Origin: Pisaster brevispinus
Taxonomy: Eukaryota; Echinodermata; Asteroidea; Forcipulatida; Asteriidae
DNA: 64,000 bases
Reading direction: 5' to 3'
NCBI GenBank assembly: GCA_023634235.1
Contig: JAMKCF010000003.1
Coordinates: forward strand, 18,012,742-18,076,741
Shown here in pieces: positions 48,830 through 62,500 of the stretch. The stretch's first letter is position 1; each line of letters starts with the position of its first letter. Under the pieces are notes generated by a model that saw nothing but the letters and a program-made list of their open reading frames with translations, was not told where the DNA came from and ran no database searches. The position numbers and the translations under genes were made by a program.

Positions 48830-51300
48830 GAATTTCGCATGTCTTTGCGTGGAACAAATAGCCCAGTGGTTGAGAGATAGTTTCTGGTGGATCGGGACCA
48901 CGGTTCGAATCCCGGCAGTGTCCTTGATTCACTTTTTCTTTTTTGTCTGAGTCTAAAGATTTGAATCATGATTTCACTTATGAGGTAGATATTTCGCTTG
49001 TCTTTGCGTGGAACACATAGCCCAGTGCTTGGAAAATAGTTTCTGGTGGGTCGGGACCACAGTTCGAATCCCTGCAGGGTCCTTGATTCACTTTTTATTT
49101 TTTCTAAGTCTTTAGATTTGAATCATGATTTCACTCATGAGGTATAGATTGCGCTTGTCTTTGCGTGGAACAGATACCCCAGTGGTTGGGAGATAGTTTC
49201 TGGTGGATCGGGACCACGGTTCGAATCCGGGCGGTGTCCTTGATTCACTTTTTCTTTTTTTCTGAGTATACAGATTTGAATCATGATTTCACTTATGAGG
49301 TAGATATTTCGCTTGTCTTTGCGTGGAACAGATAGCCCAGTGGCTGGGCGATAGTTTCTGGTGGATCGGGACCACGGTTCGAATCCCGGCAGTGTCCTTG
49401 ATTCACTTTTTCTTTTTTGTCTGAGTCTAAAGATTTGAATCATGATTTCACTTATGAGGTAGATATTTCGCTTGTCTTTGCGTGGAACACATAGCCCAGT
49501 GCTTGGAAAATAGTTTCTGGTGGGTCGGGACCACGGTTCGAATCCCGGCAGGGTCCTTGATTCACTTTTTATTTTTTCTAAGTCTTTAGATTTGAATCAT
49601 GATTTCACTCATGAGGTATAGATTGCGCTTGTCCTTGCGTGGAACAGATAGCCCAGTGGTTGGGAGATAGTTTCTGGAGGATCGGGACCACGGTTCGAAT
49701 CCGGGCGGTGTCCTTGATTCACTTTTTCTTTTTTCTAAGTTTTTAGATTTGAATCATGATTTCACTTATGAGGTAGGAATTTCGCTTGTCTTTGCGTGGA
49801 ACAAATAGCCCAGTGGTTTGGAGACAGTTTCTGGTGGATCGGGACCACGGTTCGAATCCCGGCAGTGTCCTTGATTCACTGTTTCTTTTTTTCTGAGTCT
49901 AAAGATTTGAATCATGATTTCACTTATGAGGTAAGAATTTCGCATGTCTTTGCGTGGAACAGATAGCCCAGTGGCTGGGCGATAGTTTCTGGTGGATCGG
50001 GACCACGGTTCGAATCCCGGCAGTGTCCTTGATTAACTTTTTCTGTTTTCTGAGTCTAAAGATTTGAATCATGATTTCACTTATGAGGTAAGAATTTCGC
50101 ATGTCTTTGCGTGGAACACATAGCCCAGTGGTTGGGAAATAGTTTCTGGTGGGTCGGGACCACGGTTCGAATCCCGTCAGGGTCCTTGATTCACTTTTTC
50201 TTTTTTCTAAGTCTTTAGATTTGAATCATGTTTTCACTTATGAGGTATAGATTGCGCTCGTCTTTGCGTGGAACAAATAGCCCAGTGGTTGGGAGATAGT
50301 TTCTGGTTGATCGGGACCACGGTTCGAATCCTGGCAGTGTCCTTGATTCACTTTTTCTTTTTTCTGAGTCTAAAGATTTGAATCATGATTTCACTTATGA
50401 GGTAAGAATTTCGCATGTCTTTGCGTGGAACAGATAGCCCAGTGGCTGGGCGATAGTTTCTGGTGGATCGGGACCACGGTTCGAATCCCGGCAGTGTCCT
50501 TGATTCACTTTTTCTTTTTTTCTGAGTCTAAAGATTTGAATCATGATTTCACTTATGAGGTAGATATTTCGCTTGTCTTTGCGTGGAACACATAGCCCAG
50601 TGCTTGGGAAATAGTTTATGGTGGGTCGGGACCACGGTTCGAATCCCGGCAGGGTCCTTGATTCACTTTTTATTTTTTCTAAGTCTTTAGATTTGAATCA
50701 TGATTTCTCTCTTGAGGTATAGATTGCGCTTGTCTTTGCGTGGAACAAATAGCCCAGTGGTTGGGAGATAGTTTCTGGTGGGTCAGGACCACGGTTCTAA
50801 TCCCGGCAGAGTCCTTGATTCACTTTTTCTGTTTTCTAAGTTTTTAGATTTGAATCATGATTTCACTTATGAGGTAATAATTTCGCATGTCTATGCGTGG
50901 AACAAATAGCCCAGTGGTTGAGAGATCGTTTCTGGAGGATCGGGACTACGGTTCGAATCTCGGCAAAGTCCTTGATTTACTTATTCTTTTTTTCTGAGTC
51001 TAAAGATTTGAATCATGATTTCACTTATGTTGAAGGAATGTTGCTTGTCTTTGCGTGGAACAGATAGCCTAGTGGTTGGGAGATAGTTTCTGGTGGATCG
51101 GGACCACTTTTCCAATCCCGTAAAAGTCCTTGATTCACTTTTTTTCTGAGTCTAAAGATTTGAATCATGATTTCACCTATGAAGTAGGAATTTCGCTTTT
51201 CTTTGCGTGGAACAGATAGCCCAGTGGTTGGGAGATAGTTTCTGGTGGATCGGACCCCGGTTCGAATACCGGCAGGGTCCTTGATTCACTTTTTCTTGTG
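48830..51300 (+). repeat. Diverged monomers with loose three-monomer periodicity
   Basis: Marker monomers with GAGGTATAGATTGCGC occur near 49140, 49616, 50244 and 50718. Markers with GGCTGGGCGATAG occur near 49343, 49973 and 50445. Spacings are about 472-477 or 627-630 bp, that is three or four monomers. Several B boxes are altered here (GGTTCTAATCC near 50793, TTTTCCAATCC near 51107). This zone looks older than the flanking blocks and holds no gene. Confidence 0.75.
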
Positions 51301-54300
51301 TCTAAGTCTTTAGATTTGAATCATGATTTCACTTATGAGGTAGGAATGTCGCTTGTCTTTGCGTGGAACACATGGCCCAGTGGTTGGGAGATAGTTTCTG
51401 GTGGATCGGGACCCCGGTTCGAATCCCGGCAGTGTTCCTCATTCACTTTTTCCTTTTTCTGAGTCTTAACATTTGAATCATGATTTCACTTTTGTGGTAG
51501 GAATTTCGCTTGTCTTTGCGTGGAACACATGGCCCAGTGGTTGGGAGATAGTTTCTGGTGGATGGGGATGCCGGTTCGAATCCCGGCAGGGTCCTTGATT
51601 CACTCTTTCTTTTTCCTAAGTCTTTAGATTTGAATCGTGATTTCACTTATGACGTATGAATTTCGCTTGTCTTTGGGTGGAACAAATAGCCCAGTGGTTG
51701 AGAGATAGTTTGTGGTGGGTCGGGCCCACGGTTCGAATCCCGGCAGTGTTCTTGATTCACTTTTTCCTTTTTCTGAGTCTAAAGATTTGAATCATGATTT
51801 CACTTATGTGGTAGGAATTTCGCTTGTCTTTGAGTGGAACACATAGCCCAGTGGTTGGGAGATAGTTTCTGGTGGATCGGGACCCCGGTTAGAATCCCGG
51901 CAGGGTCCTTGATTCACTTTTTCATTTTTCTAAGTCTTTAAATTTGAATCATGATTTCACTTATGAGGTAGGAATTTCGCTAGTCTTTGCGTGGAACAAA
52001 TAGCCCAGTGGTTGGGAGATAGTTTGTGGTGGGTCGGGACCCCGGTTCGAATCCCGGCAGTGTCCTTGATTCACTGTTTCTTTTTTTCTGAGTCTAAAGA
52101 TTTGAATCATGATTTCACTTATGTGGTAGGAATTTCGCTTGTCTTTGCATGGAACACATGGCCCAGTGGTTGGGAGATAGTTTCTCGTGGATGGGGATGC
52201 CGGTTCGAATCCCGGCAGGGTCCTTGATTCACGTTTTCATGTTTCTAAGTCTTTAAATTTGAATCATGATTTCACTTATGAGGTAGGAATTTCGCTTGTC
52301 TTTGCGTGGAACAAATAGCCCAGTGGTTTGGAGATAGTTTCTTGTGGATCAGGACCCCGGTTCGAATCCCGGCAGGGTCCGTGAGTCACTCTTTCTTTTT
52401 CCCAAGTCTTTAGATTTGAAACGTGATTTCACTTATGACGTAGGAATTTCGCTAGTCTTTGCGTGGAACAAATAGCCCAGTGGTTGAGAGATAGTTTGTG
52501 GTGGGTCGGGCCCACGGTTCGAATCCCGGCAGTGTTCTTGATTCACTTTTTCCTTTTTCTGAGTCTAAAGATTTGAATCATGATATCACTTGTGTGGTAG
52601 GAATTTCGCATGTCTTTGCGTGGAACAAATAGCCCAGTGGTTGAGAGATAGTTTGTGGTGGGTCGGGCCCACGGTTCGAATCCCGGCAGTGTTCTTGAAT
52701 CACTTTTTCTTTTTTTCTGAGTCTAAGGATTTGAATCATGATTTCACTTATGACGTTTAAATTTCGCTTGTCTTTGCGTGGAACAGATAGCCCAGTGGTT
52801 GGGAGATAGTTTCTGGTGGATCGTGACCACGGTTCGAATCCCGACAAGGTCCTTGATTCACTTTTTCTTTTTTCTGAGTCTAAAGATTTGAATCATGATT
52901 TCACTAATGAGGTAGGAATTTCGATTGTCTTTGCATGGAACAGATAGCCCAGTGGTTGAGAGATATTTTCTGGTGGGTCGGGACCACGGTTCGAATCCCA
53001 GCAGTGTCCTTGATCTTCTTTTTCTTTTTTTCTGAGTCTAAGGATTTGAATCATGATTGCACTTATGACGTATATATTTCGCTTGTCTTTGCGTGGAACA
53101 GATAGCCCAGTGGTTGGGAGATAGTTTCTGGTGGATCGTGACCACGGTTCGAATCCCGACAAGGTCCTTGATTCACTTTTTCTTTTTTCTGAGTCTAAAG
53201 ATTTGAATCATGATTTCACTAATGAGGTAGGAATTTCGATTGTCTTTGCATGGAACAGATAGCCCAGTGGTTGGGAGAAAGTTTCTGGTGGATCGAGACC
53301 CGGTTCGAATCCCAGCAGTGTCCTTGATCTTCTTTTTATTTTTTTCTGAGTCATAAGATTTGAATCATGATTTCACTTATGAGGTAGGAATTTCGCTTGT
53401 CTTTGCGTGGAACAGATAGCACAGTGGTTGGGAGATAGTTTCTGGAGGACCATGACCACGGTTCGAATCCCGACAAGGTCTTTGATTCACTTTTTCTTTT
53501 TTCTGAGTCTAAAGATTTGAATCATGATTTCACTAATGAGGTAGGAATTTCGCTTGTCTTTGCGTGGAACAGATAGCCCAGTGGTTTTGAGATAGTTTCT
53601 GGTGGGTCGGGACCCCGGTTCGAATCCCGGCAGTGTTCTTGATTCACCTTTTCCTTTTTCTGAGTCTAAAGATTTGAATCATGATTTCACTTATGTGGTA
53701 GGAATTTCGCTTGTCTTTGCGTGGAACACATGGCCCAGTGGTTGGGAGATAGTTTCTCGTGGATGGGGATGCCGGTTCGAATCCCGGCAGGGTCTTTGAT
53801 TCACTTTTTCATTTTTCTAAGTCTTTAAATTTGAATCATGATTTCACTTATGAGGTAGGAATTTCGCTTGTCTTTGCGTGGAACAGATAGCCCTGTGGTT
53901 GGGAGATAGTTTCTGGTGGATCGGGACCACTGTTCGAATCCTGGCAACGTCCTTGATTCACTTTTTGTCTGAGTCTTTAGATTTGAATCATGATTTCACT
54001 TATGAAGTAGGAATTTCGCTTGTCTTTGGGTGGAACCGATAGCCCAGTGGTTGGGAGATAGTTTCTGGTGGATCGGGACCCCGGTTCGAATCTCGGCAGT
54101 GTCCTTGATCTTATTTTTTTTTCTGAGTCTAAGGATTTGAATCATGATTTCACTTATGACGTATGAATTTCGCTTGTCTTTGCGTGGAACAGATTGCCCA
54201 GTGGTTTGGAGATAGTTTCTGGTGGGTCGGGACCACGGTTCGAATCCCGGCAGTACCCTTGATTCTCTTTTTCCTTTTTCTGAGTCTAAAGATTTGAATC

Positions 54301-54711
54301 ATGAGTTCACTAATGAGGTAGGGATTTCGATTGTCTTTGCGTGGAACAGATAGCCCAGTGGTTGGGAGATAGTTTCTGGTAGATCGGAACCCCGGTTCGA
54401 ATCCCGGCAGTGTCCTTCATCCTCTTTTTAATTTTTTTTCTGAGTCTAAGGATTAGAATCATGATTTCACTTATGACGTTAGAATTTCGGTTGTCTTTGC
54501 GTGGAGCAGATAGCCCAGTGGTTGTGAGATAATTTCTGGTGGATCGTGACCACGGTTCGAATCCCGACAAGGTCCTTGATTCACTTTTTCTTTTTTCTGA
54601 GTCTAAAGATTTGAATCATGATTTCACTAATGAGGTAGGAATTTCGATTGTCTTTGCATGGAACAGATAGCCCAGTGGTTGGGAGATATTTTCTGGTGGG
54701 TCGGGACCACG
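51301..54711 (+). repeat. Diverged monomers including best tRNA-like copies
   Basis: About 22 monomers in mixed order. Several carry the strong A box TGGCCCAGTGG (about 51373, 51531, 52160, 53727) and GGATGGGGATGCCGG before the B box. A roughly 315-bp dimer repeats at about 52715 and 53030, and is reused in block F near 54910. No gene is seen. Confidence 0.75.
51365..51438 (+). ncRNA. Best-preserved tRNA-like copy (74 nt, degenerate cloverleaf)
   Basis: This copy has a tRNA-sized outline. GGAACAC at 51365-51371 is perfectly complementary to GTGTTCC at 51432-51438, giving a 7-bp acceptor-like stem across 74 nt. The A box is TGGCCCAGTGG at 51373. A D-arm forms from CCC 51376-51378 and GGG 51386-51388 around AGTGGTT. 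A T-arm forms from CCGG 51414-51417 and CCGG 51426-51429 around an 8-nt loop TTCGAATC. The anticodon arm is weak: GAT 51390-51392 pairs with ATC 51405-51407, then two mismatches precede the loop TTTCTGGT. The anticodon could be read as CTG (Gln) or TCT (Arg), so identity is not assigned. Offsets of one or two nt at the stem junctions depart from a canonical tRNA. It is most likely a tRNA-derived relic rather than a working tRNA gene. Confidence 0.5.
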
Positions 54712-57700
54712 GTTCGAATCCCAGCAGTGTCCTTGATCTTCTGTTTCTTTTTTTCTGAGTGTAAGGATTTGAATCATGATTGCACTTATGACGTATATAT
54801 TTCGCTTGTCTTTGCGTGGAACAGATAGCCCAGTGGTTGGGAGATATTTTCTGGTGGGTCGGGACCACGGTTCGAATCCCAGCAGTGTCCTTGATCTTCA
54901 TTTTCTTTTTTTCTGAGTCTAAGGATTTGAATCATGATTGCACTTATGACGTATATATTTCGCTTGTCTTTGCGTGGAACAGATAGCCCAGTGGTTGGGA
55001 GATAGTTTCTGGTGGATCGTGACCACGGTTCGAATCCCGACAAGGTCCTTGATTCACTTTTTCTTTTTTCTGAGTCTAAAGATTTGAATCATGATTTCAC
55101 TAATGAGGTAGGAATTTCGATTGTCTTTGCATGGAACAGATAGCCCAGTGGTTGGGAGAAAGTTTCTGGTGGATCGAGACCCGGTTCGAATCCCAGCAGT
55201 GTCCTTGATCTTCTTTTTATTTTTTTCTGAGTCAAAAGATTTGAATCATGATTTCACTTATGAGGTAGGAATTTCGCTTGTCTTTGCGTGGAACAGATAG
55301 CCCAGTGGTTGGGAGATAGTTTCTGGTGGATCGGGACCACGGTTCGAATCCCGGCAGGGTCCTTGTTTCACTTTTTCTTTTTTCTAAGTCATTAGATTTG
55401 AATCATGATTTCACTCATGAGGTAGGAATTTCGATTGTCTTTGCGTGGAACAGATAGACCAGTGGTTGGGAGATAGTTTCTGGTAGATCGGAACCCCGGT
55501 TCTAATCCCGGCAGTGTCCTTCATCTTCTTCTTTTTTTCTGATTCTAAGGATTAGAATCATGATTTCACTTATGACGTTAGAATTTCGATTGTCTTTGCG
55601 TGGAACAGATAGCCCAGTGGTTGGGAGATAGTTTCTGGTGGATCGGGACCACGGTTCGAATCCCAGCAAAGTCCTTGATTCACTTTTTCTTTTGTCTGAG
55701 TCTAAAAATTTGAATCATGATTTCACTTATGAGGTAGGAATTTAACTTGTCTTTGCGTTGAACAGATAGCCCAGTGGTTGGGAGATATTTTCTGGTGGGT
55801 CGGGACCACGGTTCGAATCCCGGCAGTGTCCTTGATTCTCTTTTTCCTTTTTCTGAGTCTAAAGATTTGAATCATGAGTTCACTAATGAGGTAGGAATTT
55901 CGATTGTCTTTGCGTGGAACAAATAGCCCAGTGGTTGGGAGATAGTTTCTTGTGGATCGGGACCCCGGTTCGAATCCCGGCAGGGTCCTTGATTCACTTT
56001 TTTCTTTTTTCTAAGTCTTAAAATTTGAATCCTGATTTCACTTATGAGGTAGGAATTTCGCTTGTCTTTGCGTGCAACAAATAGCCCAGTGGTTGGGAGA
56101 TAGTTTGTGGTGGGTCGGGACCACGGTTCGAATCCCGGCAGTGTCCTTGATACTCTTTTTCCTTTTTCTGAGTCTAAAGATTTGAATCATGAGTTCACTA
56201 ATGAGGTAGGAATTTCGATTGTCTTTGCGTGGAACAAATAGCCCAGTGGTTGGGAGATAGTTTCTTGTGGATCGGGACCCCGGTTCGAATCCCGGCAGGG
56301 TCCTTGATTCACTTTTTTCTTTTTTCTAAGTCTTAAAATTTGAATCCTGATTTCACTTATGAGGTAGGAATTTCGCTTGTCTTTGCGTGCAACAAATAGC
56401 CCAGTGGTTGGGAGATAGTTTGTGGTGGGTCGGGACCACGGTTCGAATCCCGGCAGTGTTCTTGATTCACTTTTTCCTTTTTATGAGTCTAAAGATTTGA
56501 ATCATGATTTCACTTATGTCGTAGGAATTTCGCTTGGAACAGATAGCCCAGTGGTTGGGAGATAGTTTCTGGTGGATAGGAACCCCGGTTCGAATCCCAG
56601 CAGGGTCCTTGCTTCATTTTTCTTTTTTCTAAGTCTTTAGATTTGAATCATGATTTCACTTATGAGGTAGGAATTTCGCTTGTCTTTGCGTGGAACAGAT
56701 AACCCAGTGGTTGGGAGATAGTTTGTGGTGGGTCGGGACCACCGTTCGAATCCCGGCAGTGTTCTTGATTCACTTTTTCTTTTTTCTAAGTCTTTAGATT
56801 TGAATCATGATTTCACTTATGAGGTAGGAATTTCGCTTGTGTTTGCGTGGAACAGATAGCCCAGTGGTTGGTTGATAGTTTCTGGTAGATCGCGACCCCG
56901 TTTCGAATCCCGGCATTGTCCTTCATCTTCTTCTTTTTTCTGAGTCTAAGGATTAGAATCATGATTTCAGTTATGACGTTAGAATTTCGGTTGTCTTTGC
57001 GTGGAACAGATAGCCCAGTGGTTGCGAGATAGTTTCTGGTGGATCGAGACCCCGGTTCGAATCCCGGCAGTGTCCTTGATCTTCTTTTTCTTTTTTTTCT
57101 GAGTCTAAGGATTTGAATCATGATTTCACTTATGACGTATGAATTTCGCTTGTCTTTGCGTGGAACAAATAGCCCAGTGGTTGGGAGATAGTTTCTGGTG
57201 GATCGGGATCCCGGTTCGAATCCCGATAAGGTCCTTGATTCACTTTTTCTTTTTTCTGAGTCTAAGGATTTGAATCATGATTTCACTCATGGCGTATGAA
57301 TTTCGCTTGTCTATGCTTGGAACAGATAACCCAGTGGTTGGGAGATAGTTTGTGGTGGGTCGGGACCACGGTTCGAATCCCGGCAGTGTTCTTGATTCAC
57401 TTTTTCTTGTTTCTAAGTCTTTAGATTTGAATCATGATTTCACTTATGAGGTAGGAATTTCGCTTGTCTTTGCGTGGAACAGATAGCCCAGTGGTTTTGA
57501 CATAGTTTCTGGTAGATCGGGACCACGGTTCGAATCCCGGTAGGGTCCTTGATCCGCTCTTCTTTTTTCTGAGTCTAAAGATTTTAACCATGATTTCACT
57601 TATGAGGTAGGAATTTCGCTTGTCTTTGCGTGGAACAGATAGCCCAGTGGTTGGGAGATAGTATCGGGTGGATCGGGACCACGGTTCGAATCCCGACAAG

Positions 57701-59560
57701 GTTCTTGATTCACTTTTCCTTTTTTCGGAGTTCATAGATTTGAATCATGATTTCATTTATGAGGTAGGAATTTCGCTAGTCTTTGCGTGGAACAGATAGC
57801 CCAGTGGTTGGGAGATAGTTTCTGGTGGATCGGGACCGCGGTTCGAATCCCGACAAGGTGCTTGATTCAATTTTTCTTTTTTCTGAGTCTAATGATTTGA
57901 ATCCTGATTTCACTTATGAGGTAGGAATTTCGCTTGTCTTTGCGTGGAACAGATAACCCAGTGGTTGGGAGATAGTTTGTGGTGGGTCGGGACCACCGTT
58001 CGAATCCCGGCAGTGTTCTTGATTCACTTTTTCTTTTTTCTAAGTCTTTAGATTTGAATCGTGATTTCACTTATGAGGTAGGAATTTCGCTTGTGTTTGC
58101 GTGGAACAGATAGCCCAGTGGTTGGGAGATAGTTTCTGGTAGATCGCGACCCCGTTTCGAATCCCGGCATTGTCCTTCATCTTCTTCTTTTTTCTGAGTC
58201 TAAGGATTAGAATCATGATTTCAGTTATGACGTTAGAATTTCGGTTGTCTTTGCGTGGAACAGATAGCCCAGTGGTTGCGAGATAGTTTCTGGTGGGTCG
58301 GGACCACAGTTCGAATCCCGGCAGTGTTCTTGATTCACTTTTTCTTTTTTTTAAGTCTTTAAATTTGAATCATGATTTCACTCATGAGGTAGGAATTTCG
58401 CTTGTCTTTGCGTGGAACAGATAGCCCAGTGGTTGGGAGATAGTTTCTGGTGGATCGGGACCACGGTTCGAATCCCGATAAGGTCCTTGATTCACTTTTT
58501 CTTTTTTCTGAGTCTAAGGATTTGAATCATGATTTCACTTATGACGTAAGAATTTTGCATGGCTTGCGTGGAACAGATAGCACAGTGGTTGGGAGATAGT
58601 TTCTGGTGGATCGGGACCCCGGTTCGAATCCCGACAAGGTCCTTGGTTCACTTTTTCTTTTTTTTTGAGTCTTAAGATTTGAATCATGATTTCACTTATG
58701 AGGTAGGAATTTCGCTTGTCTTTGCGTGGAACAGATAGCCCAGTGGTTGGGAGATAGTTTCTGGTGGATCGGGACCGCGGTTCGAATCCCGACAAGGTGC
58801 TTGATTCACTTTTTCTTTTTTCTGAGTCTAATGATTTGTATCCTGATTTCACTTATGAGGTAGGAATTTCGCTTGTCTTTGCGTGGAACAGATAACCCAG
58901 TGGTTGGGAGATAGTTTGTGGTGGGTCGGGACCACCGTTCGAATCCCGGCAGTGTTCTTGATTCACTTTTTCTTTTTTCTAAGTCTTTAGATTTGAATCA
59001 TGATTTCACTTATGAGGTAGGAATTTCGATTGTCTTTGCGTTGAACAGATAGCCCAGTGGTTTTGACATAGTTTCTGGTAGATCGGGACCACGGTTCGAA
59101 TCCCGGTAGGGTCCTTGAACCACTCTTCTTTTTTCTGAGTTTAAGATTTTAACCATGATTTCACTTATGAGGTAGGAATTTTGCTTGTCTTTGCGTGGAA
59201 CAGATAGCCCAGTGGTTGGGAGATAGTATCGGGTGGATCGGGACCACGGTTCGAATCCCGACAAGGTTCTTGATTCACTTTTCCTTTTTTCTGAGTTCAT
59301 AGATTTGAATCATGATTTCATTTATGAGGTAGGAATTTCGCTAGTCTTTGCGTGGAACAGATAGCCCAGTGGTTGGGAGATAGTTTCTGGTGGATCGGGA
59401 CCGCGGTTCGAATCCCGACAAGGCTTGATTCACTTTTTCTTTTTTCTGAGTCTAATGATTTGAATCCTGATTTCACTTATGAGGTAGGAATTTCGCTTGT
59501 CTTTGCATGGAACAGATAACCCAGTGGTTGGGAGATAGTTTGTGGTGGGTCGGGACCACC
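54712..59560 (+). repeat. HOR block F, copy 1 (4849 bp)
   Basis: The unit starts at about CAGCAGTGTCC (54722) and its copy starts at 59571, offset 4849. From about 56460 onward the offset is 4534. The 315-bp difference is a two-monomer tandem duplication inside this copy (GAGTTCAC at 55876 and again at 56191) that copy 2 has only once. It holds about 31 monomers and several internal repeats with the TAACCCAGTGG / ACCACCGTTCG marker (about 56700, 57954, 58893, 59517). Confidence 0.9.
56518..56546 (+). other. Monomer with short deletion in the lead-in upstream of the A box
   Basis: ATTTCGCTTGGAACAG replaces ATTTCGCTTGTCTTTGCGTGGAACAG, a deletion of about 10 bp lying just before the presumed Pol III start. 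The flanking TTG/GTGG similarity suggests slippage. The same deletion is at about 61052-61080 in block F copy 2, so it predates that duplication. Confidence 0.8.
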
Positions 59561-62500
59561 GTTCGAATCCCAGCAGTGTCCTTGATCTTCTGTTTCTTTT
59601 TTTCTGAGTGTAAGGATTTGAATCATGATTGCACTTATGACGTATATATTTCGCTTGTCTTTGCGTGGAACAGATAGCCCAGTTGTTGGGAGATATTTTC
59701 TGGTGGGTCGGGACCACGGTTCGAATCCCAGCAGTGTCCTTGATCTTCATTTTCTTTTTTTCTGAGTCTAAGGATTTGAATCATGATTGCACTTATGACG
59801 TATATATTTCGCTTGTCTTTGCGTGGAACAGATAGCCCAGTGGTTGGGAGATAGTTTCTGGTGGATCGTGACCACGGTTCGAATCCCGACAAGGTCCTTG
59901 ATTCACTTTTTCTTTTTTCTGAGTCTAAAGATTTGAATCATGATTTCACTAATGAGGTAGGAATTTCGATTGTCTTTGCATGGAACAGATAGCCCAGTGG
60001 TTGGGAGAAAGTTTCTGGTGGATCGAGACCCGGTTCGAATCCCAGCAGTGTCCTTGATCTTCTTTTTATTTTTTTCTGAGTCAAAAGATTTGAATCATGA
60101 TTTCACTTATGAGGTAGGAATTTCGCTTGTCTTTGCGTGGAACAGATAGCCCAGTGGTTGGGAGATAGTTTCTGGTGGATCGGGACCACGGTTCGAATCC
60201 CGGCAGGGTCCTTGTTTCACTTTTTCTTTTTTCTAAGTCATTAGATTTGAATCATGATTTCACTCATGAGGTAGGAATTTCGATTGTCTTTGCGTGGAAC
60301 AGATAGACCAGTGGTTGGGAGATAGTTTCTGGTAGATCGGAACCCCGGTTCTAATCCCGGCAGTGTCCTTCATCTTCTTCTTTTTTTCTGATTCTAAGGA
60401 TTAGAATCATGATTTCACTTATGACGTTAGAATTTCGATTGTCTTTGCGTGGAACAGATAGCCCAGTGGTTGGGAGATAGTTTCTGGTGGATCGGGACCA
60501 CGGTTCGAATCCCAGCAAAGTCCTTGATTCACTTTTTCTTTTGTCTGAGTCTAAAAATTTGAATCATGATTTCACTTATGAGGTAGGAATTTAACTTGTC
60601 TTTGCGTTGAACAGATAGCCCAGTGGTTGGGAGATATTTTCTGGTGGGTCGGGACCACGGTTCGAATCCCGGCAGTGTCCTTGATTCTCTTTTTCCTTTT
60701 TCTGAGTCTAAAGATTTGAATCATGAGTTCACTAATGAGGTAGGAATTTCGATTGTCTTTGCGTGGAACAAATAGCCCAGTGGTTGGGAGATAGTTTCTT
60801 GTGGATCGGGACCCCGGTTCGAATCCCGGCAGGGTCCTTGATTCACTTTTTTCTTTTTTCTAAGTCTTAAAATTTGAATCCTGATTTCACTTATGAGGTA
60901 GGAATTTCGCTTGTCTTTGCGTGCAACAAATAGCCCAGTGGTTGGGAGATAGTTTGTGGTGGGTCGGGACCACGGTTCGAATCCCGGCAGTGTTCTTGAT
61001 TCACTTTTTCCTTTTTATGAGTCTAAAGACTTGAATCATGATTTCACTTATGTCGTAGGAATTTCGCTTGGAACAGATAGCCCAGTGGTTGGGAGATAGT
61101 TTCTGGTGGATAGGAACCCCGGTTCGAATCCCAGCAGGGTCCTTGCTTCATTTTTCTTTTTTCTAAGTCTTTAGATTTGAATCATGATTTCACTTATGAG
61201 GTAGGAATTTCGCTTGTCTTTGCGTGGAACAGATAACCCAGTGGTTGGGAGATAGTTTGTGGTGGGTCGGGACCACCGTTCGAATCCCGGCAGTGTTCTT
61301 GATTCACTTTTTCTTTTTTCTAAGTCTTTAGATTTGAATCATGATTTCACTTATGAGGTAGGAATTTCGCTTGTGTTTGCGTGGAACAGATAGCCCAGTG
61401 GTTGGTTGATAGTTTCTGGTAGATCGCGACCCCGTTTCGAATCCCGGCATTGTCCTTCATCTTCTTCTTTTTTCTGAGTCTAAGGATTAGAATCATGATT
61501 TCAGTTATGACGTTAGAATTTCGGTTGTCTTTGCGTGGAACAGATAGCCCAGTGGTTGCGAGATAGTTTCTGGTGGATCGAGACCCCGGTTCGAATCCCG
61601 GCAGTGTCCTTGATCTTCTTTTTCTTTTTTTTCTGAGTCTAAGGATTTGAATCATGATTTCACTTATGACGTATGAATTTCGCTTGTCTTTGCGTGGAAC
61701 AAATAGCCCAGTGGTTGGGAGATAGTTTCTGGTGGATCGGGATCCCGGTTCGAATCCCGATAAGGTCCTTGATTCACTTTTTCTTTTTTCTGAGTCTAAG
61801 GATTTGAATCATGATTTCACTCATGGCGTATGAATTTCGCTTGTCTATGCGTGGAACAGATAACCCAGTGGTTGGGAGATAGTTTGTGGTGGGTCGGGAC
61901 CACCGTTCGAATCCCGGCAGTGTTCTTGATTCACTTTTTCTTGTTTCTAAGTCTTTAGATTTGAATCATGATTTCACTTATGAGGTAGGAATTTCGCTTG
62001 TCTTTGCGTGGAACAGATAGCCCAGTGGTTTTGACATAGTTTCTGGTAGATCGGGACCACGGTTCGAATCCCGGTAGGGTCCTTGATCCGCTCTTCTTTT
62101 TTCTGAGTCTAAAGATTTTAACCATGATTTCACTTATGAGGTAGGAATTTCGCTTGTCTTTGCGTGGAACAGATAGCCCAGTGGTTGGGAGATAGTATCG
62201 GGTGGATCGGGACCACGGTTCGAATCCCGACAAGGTTCTTGATTCACTTTTCCTTTTTTCGGAGTTCATAGATTTGAATCATGATTTCATTTATGAGGTA
62301 GGAATTTCGCTAGTCTTTGCGTGGAACAGATAGCCCAGTGGTTGGGAGATAGTTTCTGGTGGATCGGGACCGCGGTTCGAATCCCGACAAGGTGCTTGAT
62401 TCAATTTTTCTTTTTTCTGAGTCTAATGATTTGAATCCTGATTTCACTTATGAGGTAGGAATTTCGCTTGTCTTTGCGTGGAACAGATAACCCAGTGGTT

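Noticed and set aside
51365..51438. A functional nuclear tRNA gene
   Set aside because: The acceptor, D- and T-arms are suggestive, but the anticodon stem has only three Watson-Crick pairs, junction lengths are off by one or two, and the anticodon is ambiguous.
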